Shown in pieces: positions 43,064-51,074 of a DNA stretch of 64,000 bases. The stretch covers positions 372,001 to 436,000 of the forward strand of contig NZ_QKXH01000002.1 in NCBI RefSeq assembly GCF_003254745.1. Reading direction: 5' to 3'. The notes beneath the pieces were generated by a model. The model was not told the origin of the DNA, ran no database searches, and saw nothing but the letters and a program-made list of their open reading frames with translations. Source of the DNA: Flavobacterium aquariorum (GTDB lineage: Bacteria; Bacteroidota; Bacteroidia; Flavobacteriales; Flavobacteriaceae). How positions within the stretch are numbered: position 1 is the stretch's first letter; each line of letters opens with the position of its first letter. A program made the position numbers and the translations under genes.

Positions 43064-45250
43064 TTATTCTTTAACTTTAATATCAGTGCCCAGCCTTTGT
43101 ATATAAGCAATCATTGCTACAATTTCTCTTTCATTCATTGGAACGAATTTTTCACCTTTAGCCAAAGCCTTTTTCTTACTGTCCTCATAACTTTTTACAA
43201 AATCTGGATCATTCTTAAGGCTTTCTTCAATGGCGATAGCTTGAGTTCTCAAATCTTTCAATGCGTTTGCAATTTGTGCCCCACCTGGCTCATCGTAAGG
43301 AACTCCGAGAGTTTTCATTGCTTCCATTTTCTTTTGTGTCAAAGAAACATCCATAGCTTTATTGTCAAACAACCATTTATAACTAGGCATAATAGAACCT
43401 GCCGATATACTTTGAGGGCTCCAAAAGTGATTAAAATGCCAATTGTCATTGTATTTTCCACCAACTCTTAATAAATCCGGACCAGTACGTTTTGATCCCC
43501 ATAAAAATGGATGATCATATACAAATTCTCCTGCTTTCGATTGAGGTCCGTAACGTTCCACTTCACTTCTAAATGGACGAACTGATTGAGAATGACAACC
43601 TACACAACCTTCACGGATATATAAATCACGTCCTTCCAACTCTAAAGGGGAATATGGCTTAACACTTGCAATTGTTGGAATATTTGATTTTACCATAATG
43701 GTAGGTACAATTTGAATAATTCCACCAATTAATATTGCTATTGTAGCGAATATGGCCATTTTGATAGGTTTTCTCTCCAGCCATGTATGGTATTTCTCTC
43801 CTCTAAGTCTTCCAGAACTAATGGTTTGTAATGCTGGAGCTTCCGCCAATTCATCTTCAACTTCATCACCAGCTCTGACTGTTTGAATAATATTATAAAC
43901 CAACGTTAACATTCCTACCAAATACATTGTTCCACCAATGGCTCTCATCCAATACATTGGCATGATTTGGGTAACAGTTTCAAGGAAATTACCGTAGGTT
44001 AAGGTTCCGTCTGGATTAAATTGCTTCCACATAGAAGCTTGGAGGAAACCCGCCAAATACATTGGCAATGTATATAATATAATTCCCAACGTTCCAATCC
44101 AGAAATGGAAATTGGCCAATTTAGTAGAATATAAAGTCGTTTTTGTCATTCTTGGGATTAACCAATAAATAATCCCAAAAGCCATAAAACCATTCCATGC
44201 CAATGCACCTACGTGAACGTGAGCAATAATCCAATCCGTATAGTGAGCTATTGCATTTACATTTTTAAGAGAAAGCATTGGTCCTTCAAAAGTAGCCATA
44301 CCATAACCTGTCATGGCAACAACAAAAAACTTCAATACTGGTTCTTCACGAACTCTATCCCAAACTCCTCTTAAAGTTAGAAGTCCATTAATCATACCTC
44401 CCCAAGAAGGAGCAATCAACATTACAGAGAATACAACTCCTAAATTTTGAGCCCAGTTAGGCAAAGCTGAATACAGTAAATGGTGAGGACCAGCCCAGAT
44501 ATATAAAAATATTAATGACCAAAAGTGGATAATTGACAATCTATAAGAATACACAGGACGATTGGCCACTTTAGGCACAAAATAATACATTAACCCTAAG
44601 TATGGTGTCGTCAAGAAAAAAGCAACCGCATTATGACCGTACCACCACTGCACCAATGCATCTTGTACTCCTGCATAAACAGAATAACTCTTCATACCAG
44701 AAACTGGCAACTCCAAACTATTAAAAATATGTAATACGGCAACCGTAATAAATGTGGCTAAGTAAAACCAAATGGCAACATATAAATGGCGCTCTCTTCT
44801 TTTTAGCATCGTACCAATCATGTTGATTCCGAAAGCTACCCATATTAAAGCAATAGCAATATCAATAGGCCATTCCAATTCAGCATACTCCTTTGAAGAT
44901 GTATATCCCAATGGAAGTGAAATTGCGGCTGCAACAATAATTAATTGCCAACCCCAAAAATTGAGGTTACTCAAAAAATCACTATACATTCTGGCTTTTA
45001 GCAATCGCTGAAGCGAATAATAAATACCAGCAAACATTGCGTTACCAACAAAGGCAAAAATTACTGCATTGGTATGTAAAGGTCTCAACCTACCAAAACT
45101 TAACCATGAAATACCTTCGGTCATGTTTGGAAAAAGGAACATAGTAGCCAATATAAGACCAACTAACATTCCAACTACTCCAAATAGTATGGTAGCGTAA
45201 ATGAATTTCTTTACAATTTTGTTGTCATAATAAAATTGTTCCATTTCCAT
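43064..45250 (-). CDS. ccoNO: Fused cytochrome cbb3 oxidase subunits CcoN and CcoO
   Basis: 728 residues, a natural fusion. Residues 1 to about 480 are the 12-helix CcoN heme-copper core, with RLRPLHTNAVIF, WWYGHNAVAFFLTTPYLG (copper-ligand His and Tyr region), GPHHLLY and DWIIAHVHVGALAWNG. After a linker and one helix (about 510-530), the CcoO monoheme cytochrome c follows with CVGCHSQ near 550 and the Met ligand near SIMPSYKWLF. It reduces oxygen to water with high affinity under low oxygen. The fusion is typical of Bacteroidota. Confidence 0.97.
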   Translation of the reverse strand: MEMEQFYYDNKIVKKFIYATILFGVVGMLVGLILATMFLFPNMTEGISWLSFGRLRPLHTNAVIFAFVGNAMFAGIYYSLQRLLKARMYSDFLSNLNFWGWQLIIVAAAISLPLGYTSSKEYAELEWPIDIAIALIWVAFGINMIGTMLKRRERHLYVAIWFYLATFITVAVLHIFNSLELPVSGMKSYSVYAGVQDALVQWWYGHNAVAFFLTTPYLGLMYYFVPKVANRPVYSYRLSIIHFWSLIFLYIWAGPHHLLYSALPNWAQNLGVVFSVMLIAPSWGGMINGLLTLRGVWDRVREEPVLKFFVVAMTGYGMATFEGPMLSLKNVNAIAHYTDWIIAHVHVGALAWNGFMAFGIIYWLIPRMTKTTLYSTKLANFHFWIGTLGIILYTLPMYLAGFLQASMWKQFNPDGTLTYGNFLETVTQIMPMYWMRAIGGTMYLVGMLTLVYNIIQTVRAGDEVEDELAEAPALQTISSGRLRGEKYHTWLERKPIKMAIFATIAILIGGIIQIVPTIMVKSNIPTIASVKPYSPLELEGRDLYIREGCVGCHSQSVRPFRSEVERYGPQSKAGEFVYDHPFLWGSKRTGPDLLRVGGKYNDNWHFNHFWSPQSISAGSIMPSYKWLFDNKAMDVSLTQKKMEAMKTLGVPYDEPGGAQIANALKDLRTQAIAIEESLKNDPDFVKSYEDSKKKALAKGEKFVPMNEREIVAMIAYIQRLGTDIKVKE

Positions 45251-45312
45251 ATTTATAATTGTTTTTAAAGTTGTTTAAAATTGGGTGATTATTAAAAAGA
45301 TTAAAGAGTAAT

Positions 45313-45492
45313 TTAACCCTTAATTTCTGATTTATTTTGGGAAGATTTAATCAATTCATCGTCAAAAAGCATTCTGACTGATGGTGTATAATCATCATCA
45401 TATTGACCTGATTTTACCGCAAAAATGAAAGCTATAAAAAATCCAATGGCAACAAAAATACTGATGGCAATAAGCAAATAAATTACACTCAT
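45313..45492 (-). CDS. ccoS: Cytochrome cbb3 maturation protein CcoS
   Basis: A 59-residue small membrane protein: MSVIYLLIAISIFVAIGFFI is the single helix, followed by AFIFAVKSGQYDDDYTPSVR and MLFDDELIKSSQNKSEIKG. The GQYDD motif after the helix is the CcoS hallmark. CcoS helps insert cofactors into CcoN. It lies between ccoI and ccoNO and has its own FNR-like box and -7 element, so it starts the structural operon. Confidence 0.93.
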   Translation of the reverse strand: MSVIYLLIAISIFVAIGFFIAFIFAVKSGQYDDDYTPSVRMLFDDELIKSSQNKSEIKG

Positions 45493-45511
45493 AATCTTAA
45501 TATTAAGTTAA

Positions 45512-45555
45512 CAAAATTATAGGTATCACTATTTACAAAAAATGACAATTATCAT
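45512..45555 (-). promoter_or_regulatory. FNR-like box and -7 element of ccoS-ccoNO
   Basis: The palindrome at 45542-45555 (ATGAC-AATT-ATCAT on the plus strand) is centred at 45548.5. On the minus strand TAATTTTG (45512-45519) is identical to the hemN -7 element, and its first base (45519) is 29.5 bp from the centre. The ccoS ATG is 19 bases further on. This gives the oxidase operon a promoter separate from ccoI. Confidence 0.8.
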
Positions 45556-45609
45556 ATTTAATGTAATATGTTAAAAATATGAAAAAAAACTAAACAATTC
45601 CCTGTTAAA

Positions 45610-47988
45610 CTATTTTATTTTCCGCGAATAATAATTGCTCATTATTGTGACAAAACTCACTATCGTAATGGTACTCAATGGCATAATAATCGCAGCAACT
45701 AATGGCAAGAGGTTTCCGGTAATTGCAAAAGACAATCCAACCACATTGTATAAAAGTGACAAAGTGAAGCTCATTTTGATAGTAGTGATCGCTTTTTTGG
45801 ATAATTTTAAAAAATAATGCAACTTTTGAAACTGTTTTGCGTCCAAAATTGCATCACAGGCGGGCGAAAAAACATTTACGTTTTCTGAAATGGAAATACC
45901 CACATTGCTTTGCGCCAAAGCACCAGCATCATTAAGTCCATCTCCTACCATCATTACATTTTTACCTTGATCCTGTAAAGCTTTTATAAACTGAAGTTTT
46001 TGCTCGGGCTTTTGATTAAAAATCATCTCTGTACCCTTAGGCAGAATTAATTCCAATAAACTGCGTTCCCCTTCATTGTCACCCGATAAAACTTTTAGCT
46101 GATATTTAGTGCTCAATTTGCTAAACAACTCCGACAAACCCTCTCTATATTGATTGTTAAAAATATATTTACCAAAATATTTATCTCCTATTTTTATATG
46201 GACAGCAGTTTGCTTAATTTCATCTTCTTTGCTCTCAATTATAAAATTGACAGACCCTATTTGCAACAAAATCCCATCAATCACTGCTTTAATTCCTTTC
46301 CCGGTTATCTCTTCAAATGAATCCAATTTTATTTTTTTTGTTTCAGGCAAAAAATCATATAGCATTCTACTTAAAGGATGATTCGAGGCACGAAGCACGC
46401 TTTTCAGTACTGCCAAATTGGTTTCGTCAAGTATTACACCTTCATACGAAATATTCGATTTTGAATTCGTGGTAATTGTCCCTGTTTTATCAAAAACGAT
46501 GGTGTCAACTTTGGCTAATTGCTCAATCACCAAAGCATTTTTGAGATAAAAATGTTTATTGCCAAAAATCCGCAACATATTCCCCATCGTAAAAGGTGCA
46601 GTCAATGCTAATGCGCAGGGACAAGCAACTATTAATACCGCTGTAAAAACATTGAAAGCGGTATTGGCATCAAAAAATATCCAATATCCAAATCCCGCAA
46701 ATGCTATCAGCAGAAGAATTGGCGTAAAATAACGGCTGATGCTGTCGGTGATGGTTTTGTGTTTTTGTTCTACTGTTTTTTGAAAAACATCATTGCTCCA
46801 CAATTGGGTCAAATAACTTTGAGAAACCGAATGCAAAACTTCCATTTCAATAACTTTTCCTATTTGTTTACCTCCGGCAAAAACTTTATCACCCGATTTC
46901 TTGGCTATTGGAACGGCTTCACCAGTAACAAAACTATAATCAATCTCCGCTTTATCCGATATTAAAATACCATCAACAGGAATCAGTTCTTGGTTACGAA
47001 TCAATAATCTATTACCTTTTTCTATTTCATAAACAGGAATACTCTCTTCGGTAGAATCTGAATTTATTTTAGTGATGGCTATTGGGAAATAGGATTTAAA
47101 ATCTCTTTCGAAACTAAGAAAACTATACGTTTTTATTTGAAACATCTTACCCAACAACATGAAAAAGATTAAACCGGTCAAACTGTCAAAAAAACCAGAA
47201 CCATAATCCATTACAATATCAAACGTGCTGCGAACAAACATTACGACAATTCCCAGCGCAATAGGGATATCTATATTGAGCATTTTGGACCTTATGCTCT
47301 TAATGGCAGAAACATAATACCCGCTCGCAGAATAAAAAAATGAAGGTAAAGACAAGGCGAAGATTAATCCCCTGAAAAATGGGCGGTAATTATCCAGCCA
47401 AAATTCCTTTACTTCAAAATACTCCGGAAAAGAAAGCAACATGATATTCCCAAAACAAAAAAAAGCAACTCCGAGTTTGTAAGTCAAACTTCTATCCACA
47501 TTATTTTTCCCGGTTTCATAATTCTCTAAACTGATATAAGGCTCATACCCTATCGAGCTTAATAAATAAATAATATTTTTTAGAGAAACTATCTCGGGAT
47601 TGTAATTAATTCGAACTTTCTTTTCGGGAAAATTAACCTGCGAAGTGTTTATTCCTTTTTGAAGACGTTGTAAATTTTCCAAAATCCAAATACACGAACT
47701 ACAATGAATATGAGGAATACTAAGTGAAATAATAGCGGTTGAATCTTCTTGAAATTCCAATAATTTTGAAACGATACTTTCATTGTCTAAAAAATCATAT
47801 TTTCCATTAATATCTTGCGGAGTGGCACCTGGTGCTTTTTCGAAATCATAATAACAGCTTAAGTCATTTAGACTGAAAATTTCGTAAACAGTTTTACACC
47901 CATTGCAACAAAAATCTTTTTCATCAAAAACAATTTGCTCTTCTTTTACTATTTCTAAACCGCAATGAAAACAGTTATTTTTCTCCAT
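45610..47988 (-). CDS. ccoI: Copper-transporting P-type ATPase CcoI (FixI-like)
   Basis: 792 residues. The N-terminus has a Cys-rich region (CFHCGLEIV and CCNGCKTVYEIF, about 5-40) and a metal-binding domain with CSSCIW near 96-101. The P1B-ATPase core has the CPCALALTAP metal-translocating helix (about 454-463), the phosphorylation site DKTGTIT near 498 and MVGDGLNDAGAL. It exports copper for assembly of the cbb3 binuclear centre. It is the first gene of the minus-strand cco run and diverges from the FNR-like gene. Confidence 0.95.
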   Translation of the reverse strand: MEKNNCFHCGLEIVKEEQIVFDEKDFCCNGCKTVYEIFSLNDLSCYYDFEKAPGATPQDINGKYDFLDNESIVSKLLEFQEDSTAIISLSIPHIHCSSCIWILENLQRLQKGINTSQVNFPEKKVRINYNPEIVSLKNIIYLLSSIGYEPYISLENYETGKNNVDRSLTYKLGVAFFCFGNIMLLSFPEYFEVKEFWLDNYRPFFRGLIFALSLPSFFYSASGYYVSAIKSIRSKMLNIDIPIALGIVVMFVRSTFDIVMDYGSGFFDSLTGLIFFMLLGKMFQIKTYSFLSFERDFKSYFPIAITKINSDSTEESIPVYEIEKGNRLLIRNQELIPVDGILISDKAEIDYSFVTGEAVPIAKKSGDKVFAGGKQIGKVIEMEVLHSVSQSYLTQLWSNDVFQKTVEQKHKTITDSISRYFTPILLLIAFAGFGYWIFFDANTAFNVFTAVLIVACPCALALTAPFTMGNMLRIFGNKHFYLKNALVIEQLAKVDTIVFDKTGTITTNSKSNISYEGVILDETNLAVLKSVLRASNHPLSRMLYDFLPETKKIKLDSFEEITGKGIKAVIDGILLQIGSVNFIIESKEDEIKQTAVHIKIGDKYFGKYIFNNQYREGLSELFSKLSTKYQLKVLSGDNEGERSLLELILPKGTEMIFNQKPEQKLQFIKALQDQGKNVMMVGDGLNDAGALAQSNVGISISENVNVFSPACDAILDAKQFQKLHYFLKLSKKAITTIKMSFTLSLLYNVVGLSFAITGNLLPLVAAIIMPLSTITIVSFVTIMSNYYSRKIK

Positions 47989-48014
47989 AAATTAAGGTGG
48001 TGATTAAACAGATA

Positions 48015-48075
48015 CAAAATTCACAAATTGAATATGCCTCAACTATGATATTTATCATATAAATGTATAACTTTG
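48015..48075. promoter_or_regulatory. Shared FNR-like operator between ccoI and its regulator gene
   Basis: ATGAT-ATTT-ATCAT (48045-48058) is centred at 48051.5. Toward ccoI, the minus-strand GAATTTTG (48015-48022) has its first base 29.5 bp from the centre, the same spacing as at hemN and ccoS. Toward the regulator, an exact TAACTTTG (48068-48075) begins only 16.5 bp from the centre, so the box covers that promoter's upstream half. This predicts activation of ccoI and autorepression of the regulator. Confidence 0.75.
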
Positions 48076-48097
48076 TAGGTGAAAATCCAATTCCGTT

Positions 48098-48778
48098 ATG
48101 AGTAAATGTGAACAATGTATCGTGAGAGAGTTCAGTTCTTTGAAAGCACTAAATAAAGACGAACTTCTAAAAATTGCTGAATGCAAAACCTCTAAAATTA
48201 TAAAAAAAGGAGAAACCATATTTGCAGAAGGAGAAAATGTAAACGGTATTTTTTGCGTTAAGGACGGGATATGCAAAATGACCAAATTAAGCCCTAACGG
48301 AAAAGACCAGATTGTAAAATTGGTCACCAAAGGAGAATTATTAGGGCAACGTTCCATGATAAGCGAGGAGCCGGCTAATTTGAGTGCTGTTGCTCTAGAA
48401 GACATGCAAGTTTGTTTTATTCCAAAAACTGAAATCTTAGGTTTCTTTGATAAAAACAATCAGTTTTCAATGAATGTTATGAAAACAATTTGTGGAGATT
48501 TAAAATTGGCAGATGACCACATGGTCAATATGGCTCAAAAATCCGTAAAAGAACGTTTAGCCGAAACTTTGATTTATCTGCATGAAACCTTTGGAACAAA
48601 TACTGACAAGACATTAAAAGTGCAACTTTCCAGAGATGAATTGGCTAGTATGATAGGTACTGCAACCGAAAGCTGCATCCGATTACTATCCGATTTTAAT
48701 AAATTAGGGTTGATTGAATTGGTTGGTAAAAAAATTGTCTTAAAAGACATTCAAAAACTAAAAAAACTAGCGGATTAA
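48098..48778 (+). CDS. CRP/FNR family transcriptional regulator
   Basis: 226 residues. An N-terminal CEQC pair (Cys4, Cys7) precedes the cyclic-nucleotide-type beta roll (about 20-125), with further Cys at 29, 53, 59, 106 and 132. A dimer helix and a winged helix follow. The recognition helix aligns with E. coli FNR without gaps: Glu190 and Arg194 match Glu209 and Arg213, but Ile193 replaces Ser212. An oxygen-sensing Fe-S cluster is possible from the Cys content but not proven. Its position beside ccoI and the shared boxes make it the likely controller of hemN and the cco genes. Confidence 0.88.
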   Translation: MSKCEQCIVREFSSLKALNKDELLKIAECKTSKIIKKGETIFAEGENVNGIFCVKDGICKMTKLSPNGKDQIVKLVTKGELLGQRSMISEEPANLSAVALEDMQVCFIPKTEILGFFDKNNQFSMNVMKTICGDLKLADDHMVNMAQKSVKERLAETLIYLHETFGTNTDKTLKVQLSRDELASMIGTATESCIRLLSDFNKLGLIELVGKKIVLKDIQKLKKLAD

Positions 48779-48845
48779 GCTCCGAATCCTAAAGAAAAAA
48801 CCAAACAGAACTTATTTTCGATAACTGCTTTCAAATTACTTAATA

Positions 48846-49619
48846 TCAAAGCTTCTTCGCTTCATTCCAAAATACATCCATCTCGGCAAGAGTCATATCC
48901 ATCAAGGGTTTTCCTAATTGATCGGCTTTGCTCTCCAAGTATTGAAAACGCTTTATAAATTTTTTATTGGTTCGTTCCAATGCGTCTTCAGGATTTATAT
49001 TCAAAAAGCGAGCGTAATTTATCATCGAGAATAAAACATCCCCAAACTCAGATTCCATTTTATCCTGATTTCCGGCAAGCACCTCATCTTGTAATTCCTG
49101 CAGTTCTTCCTTTACTTTATCCCAAACTTGGTGTGGCTCTTCCCAATCAAAACCCACTCCTTTTACTTTATCCTGTATTCTGCTTGCTTTCACAAGAGCA
49201 GGCAAACTTTTAGGAACTCCCTCAAGAACCGATTTCTTGCCTTCCTTAAGTTTTAGTTTTTCCCAATTCTGCTTTACTTCCTCTTCATCTTTGACAACAA
49301 CATCGCTGTAAATATGAGGATGCCTGTGAATGAGTTTTTCGCAAATATCATTACACACGTCTGCCATATCAAAATCGTTAGTTTCACTGCCTATTTTGGC
49401 ATAAAAAACAATATGTAATAACAAATCCCCTAATTCATTTTTTACTTCATTTAAATCATTATCCAATATGGCATCTCCCAATTCATAGGTTTCTTCTATC
49501 GTAAGATGACGCAGCGTTTGCATAGTTTGCTTTTTATCCCAAGGACATTTTTCACGCAAATCGTCCATTATATCTAACAATCTTTTGAAAGCTTCGATTT
49601 GATTTTGTTTAGAGTTCAT
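48846..49619 (-). CDS. mazG: Nucleoside triphosphate pyrophosphohydrolase MazG
   Basis: A 257-residue enzyme hydrolysing NTPs to NMPs and pyrophosphate. Two MazG repeats are visible. The first is complete, with CPWDKKQTMQTLRHLTIEETYELGDAI (about 25-51) and ELGDLLLHIVFYAKI; the second has WDKVKEELQELQDEV and EFGDVLFSMINYARF. The EExxE/ExxD acidic residues that bind Mg are present. It lies downstream of def and the DUF5606 gene on the same strand. Confidence 0.95.
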   Translation of the reverse strand: MNSKQNQIEAFKRLLDIMDDLREKCPWDKKQTMQTLRHLTIEETYELGDAILDNDLNEVKNELGDLLLHIVFYAKIGSETNDFDMADVCNDICEKLIHRHPHIYSDVVVKDEEEVKQNWEKLKLKEGKKSVLEGVPKSLPALVKASRIQDKVKGVGFDWEEPHQVWDKVKEELQELQDEVLAGNQDKMESEFGDVLFSMINYARFLNINPEDALERTNKKFIKRFQYLESKADQLGKPLMDMTLAEMDVFWNEAKKL

Positions 49620-49694
49620 TAGAAAAATTTAGGGAGGTTATTGGGTTTAAAAATTTAGCTTTTCACTAAACCTAATTATTGTAAAAATTAAGAA

Positions 49695-49722
49695 ATCCTG
49701 TCCAGAAAAATCTGGACAGGAT
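49695..49722 (-). terminator. Hairpin after the DUF5606 gene
   Basis: ATCCTGTCCAGA/TCTGGACAGGAT is a perfect 12-bp stem with an AAAA loop, 22 bases past the stop. The downstream minus-strand tract is only moderately T-rich, so it may be a terminator or an mRNA-stabilising hairpin before mazG. Confidence 0.65.
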
Positions 49723-49744
49723 AAATATACTCAATTTGCGATAA

Positions 49745-50224
49745 TTACTCTTTTTTTGCTTTTGCTTTTTTTGCAGGTGCTTTCTTTTCAGCAACAACCT
49801 CTTCAGCTACTGGAGCAGCTTCTTCAGTAACAACTGGGGCATCAAAAACAAGCAACCCTTTTTCTTGTAACATGTTGTACCAGTTCACGATCTTTTTAAC
49901 ATCGGATGCATATACTCTTTCCTCATCATATTCTGGCAATACTTCTCTAAAATAAGATAATAAAGTAGCATTGTCTTCTTTATGAGAAATCGTTTGTCCA
50001 TTGTTCTCTTTGCTTGCAATGTTTTGCATGATTTCTGCCAAAGGCTTCTCACCTTCATAAGTATAAATAGAAATCTCAGACAATAGACTCACATTGCTTT
50101 TTAAACTTACTGTGATTTTTTTTCCATCCAACAATGACTCTGCAACAAAACCAGTGCGTGTTTGTACTTTTAAAACATATAAACCTGGTTTCCCTGAAAT
50201 CGATAATATTTTCTCTAAACTCAT
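49745..50224 (-). CDS. DUF5606 domain protein
   Basis: 159 residues, conserved in Bacteroidota with unknown function. The N-terminal half is beta-rich (KILSISGKPGLYVLKVQTRTGFVAESLLDGKKITV). A helical segment from about 90 to 125 holds LPEYDEERVYASDVKKIVNWYNML. The C-terminus is a low-complexity Ala/Glu/Lys tail ending KKAKAKKE, which may bind nucleic acid. It lies between def and mazG on the same strand, 67 bases after def, so a link to translation or nucleotide quality is possible but unproven. Confidence 0.85.
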   Translation of the reverse strand: MSLEKILSISGKPGLYVLKVQTRTGFVAESLLDGKKITVSLKSNVSLLSEISIYTYEGEKPLAEIMQNIASKENNGQTISHKEDNATLLSYFREVLPEYDEERVYASDVKKIVNWYNMLQEKGLLVFDAPVVTEEAAPVAEEVVAEKKAPAKKAKAKKE

Positions 50225-50291
50225 TTTTATTTTTTTTATTTATTCTTTTTTATATCTAAAAACTTACTACTATCAACGGATATCTTAAAAT

Positions 50292-50879
50292 TTATCTCCC
50301 CTTTTTGGCAAAAAACTTCATTCTGTAATCCTGAAATGTTTTCCCTTCGGTGATGTTTTTTAATTTTTTTTGGATCAAACGTTTTTTCAAAGATGATATT
50401 TTATCTGTAAATAAAATCCCTTCGATATGATCATACTCGTGTTGAATCACTCTTGCAATTAAACCATCAAAAACTTCGGTTTTCATAACAAAATCTTCTT
50501 CACAATATTCAATTGTAACTGTTGGCTTTCTGTACACATCTTCACGTACATCAGGAATACTCAAGCAACCTTCATTAAAAGCCCATTCTTCGCCTTCTTC
50601 TTTTATGATTTTGGCATTGATAAAAGTTCTTTTAAAACCTTTCAATTGATTTTGTTCTTTGTCTTCCAAATCTTCATCATCGCTAAAAGGAGTAGTATCA
50701 ACAACAAATAATCGCAATGACAACCCTACTTGCTCAGCGGCAAGACCAACCCCACTTGCATTATACATGGTTTCATACATGTTTGCAATAATTTCTTTTA
50801 AATTTGGATAATCCGGAGTAAGTTCCTCCCCTATTTTTCTTAAAACAGGATCACCATATCCTATAATCGGTAATATCAT
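50292..50879 (-). CDS. def: Peptide deformylase
   Basis: A 195-residue metalloenzyme removing the N-formyl group from new proteins. The three family motifs are intact: GVGLAAEQVG (about 43-52), EGCLSIPDV (with the metal-ligand Cys) and QHEYDHIEG near 144-152 (with the two His ligands and catalytic Glu). It heads the def-DUF5606-mazG run. Confidence 0.97.
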   Translation of the reverse strand: MILPIIGYGDPVLRKIGEELTPDYPNLKEIIANMYETMYNASGVGLAAEQVGLSLRLFVVDTTPFSDDEDLEDKEQNQLKGFKRTFINAKIIKEEGEEWAFNEGCLSIPDVREDVYRKPTVTIEYCEEDFVMKTEVFDGLIARVIQHEYDHIEGILFTDKISSLKKRLIQKKLKNITEGKTFQDYRMKFFAKKGR

Positions 50880-51050
50880 TTGATTAATTTTTATTAATAT
50901 CTAGCGTAAACAAAGGAAAAAATCCACTTAATTTAGTTGGCAAAAGTAGTAAAAAAATAGATAATGATTAATCTGCATTTGATAATTAGCATATTTTTGT
51001 AAAATCGCATTAGATAGATTGCACAAAACCTTACGAAGGCATTTATAACT

Positions 51051-51058
51051 TATCTTTG
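51051..51058 (+). promoter_or_regulatory. Promoter -7 element for the FUSC gene
   Basis: TATCTTTG, an exact TAnnTTTG match, lies 16 bases before the ATG at 51075. No matching -33 TTTG was found at the expected distance. Confidence 0.5.
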
Positions 51059-51074
51059 TATCAAATGAAATTCC

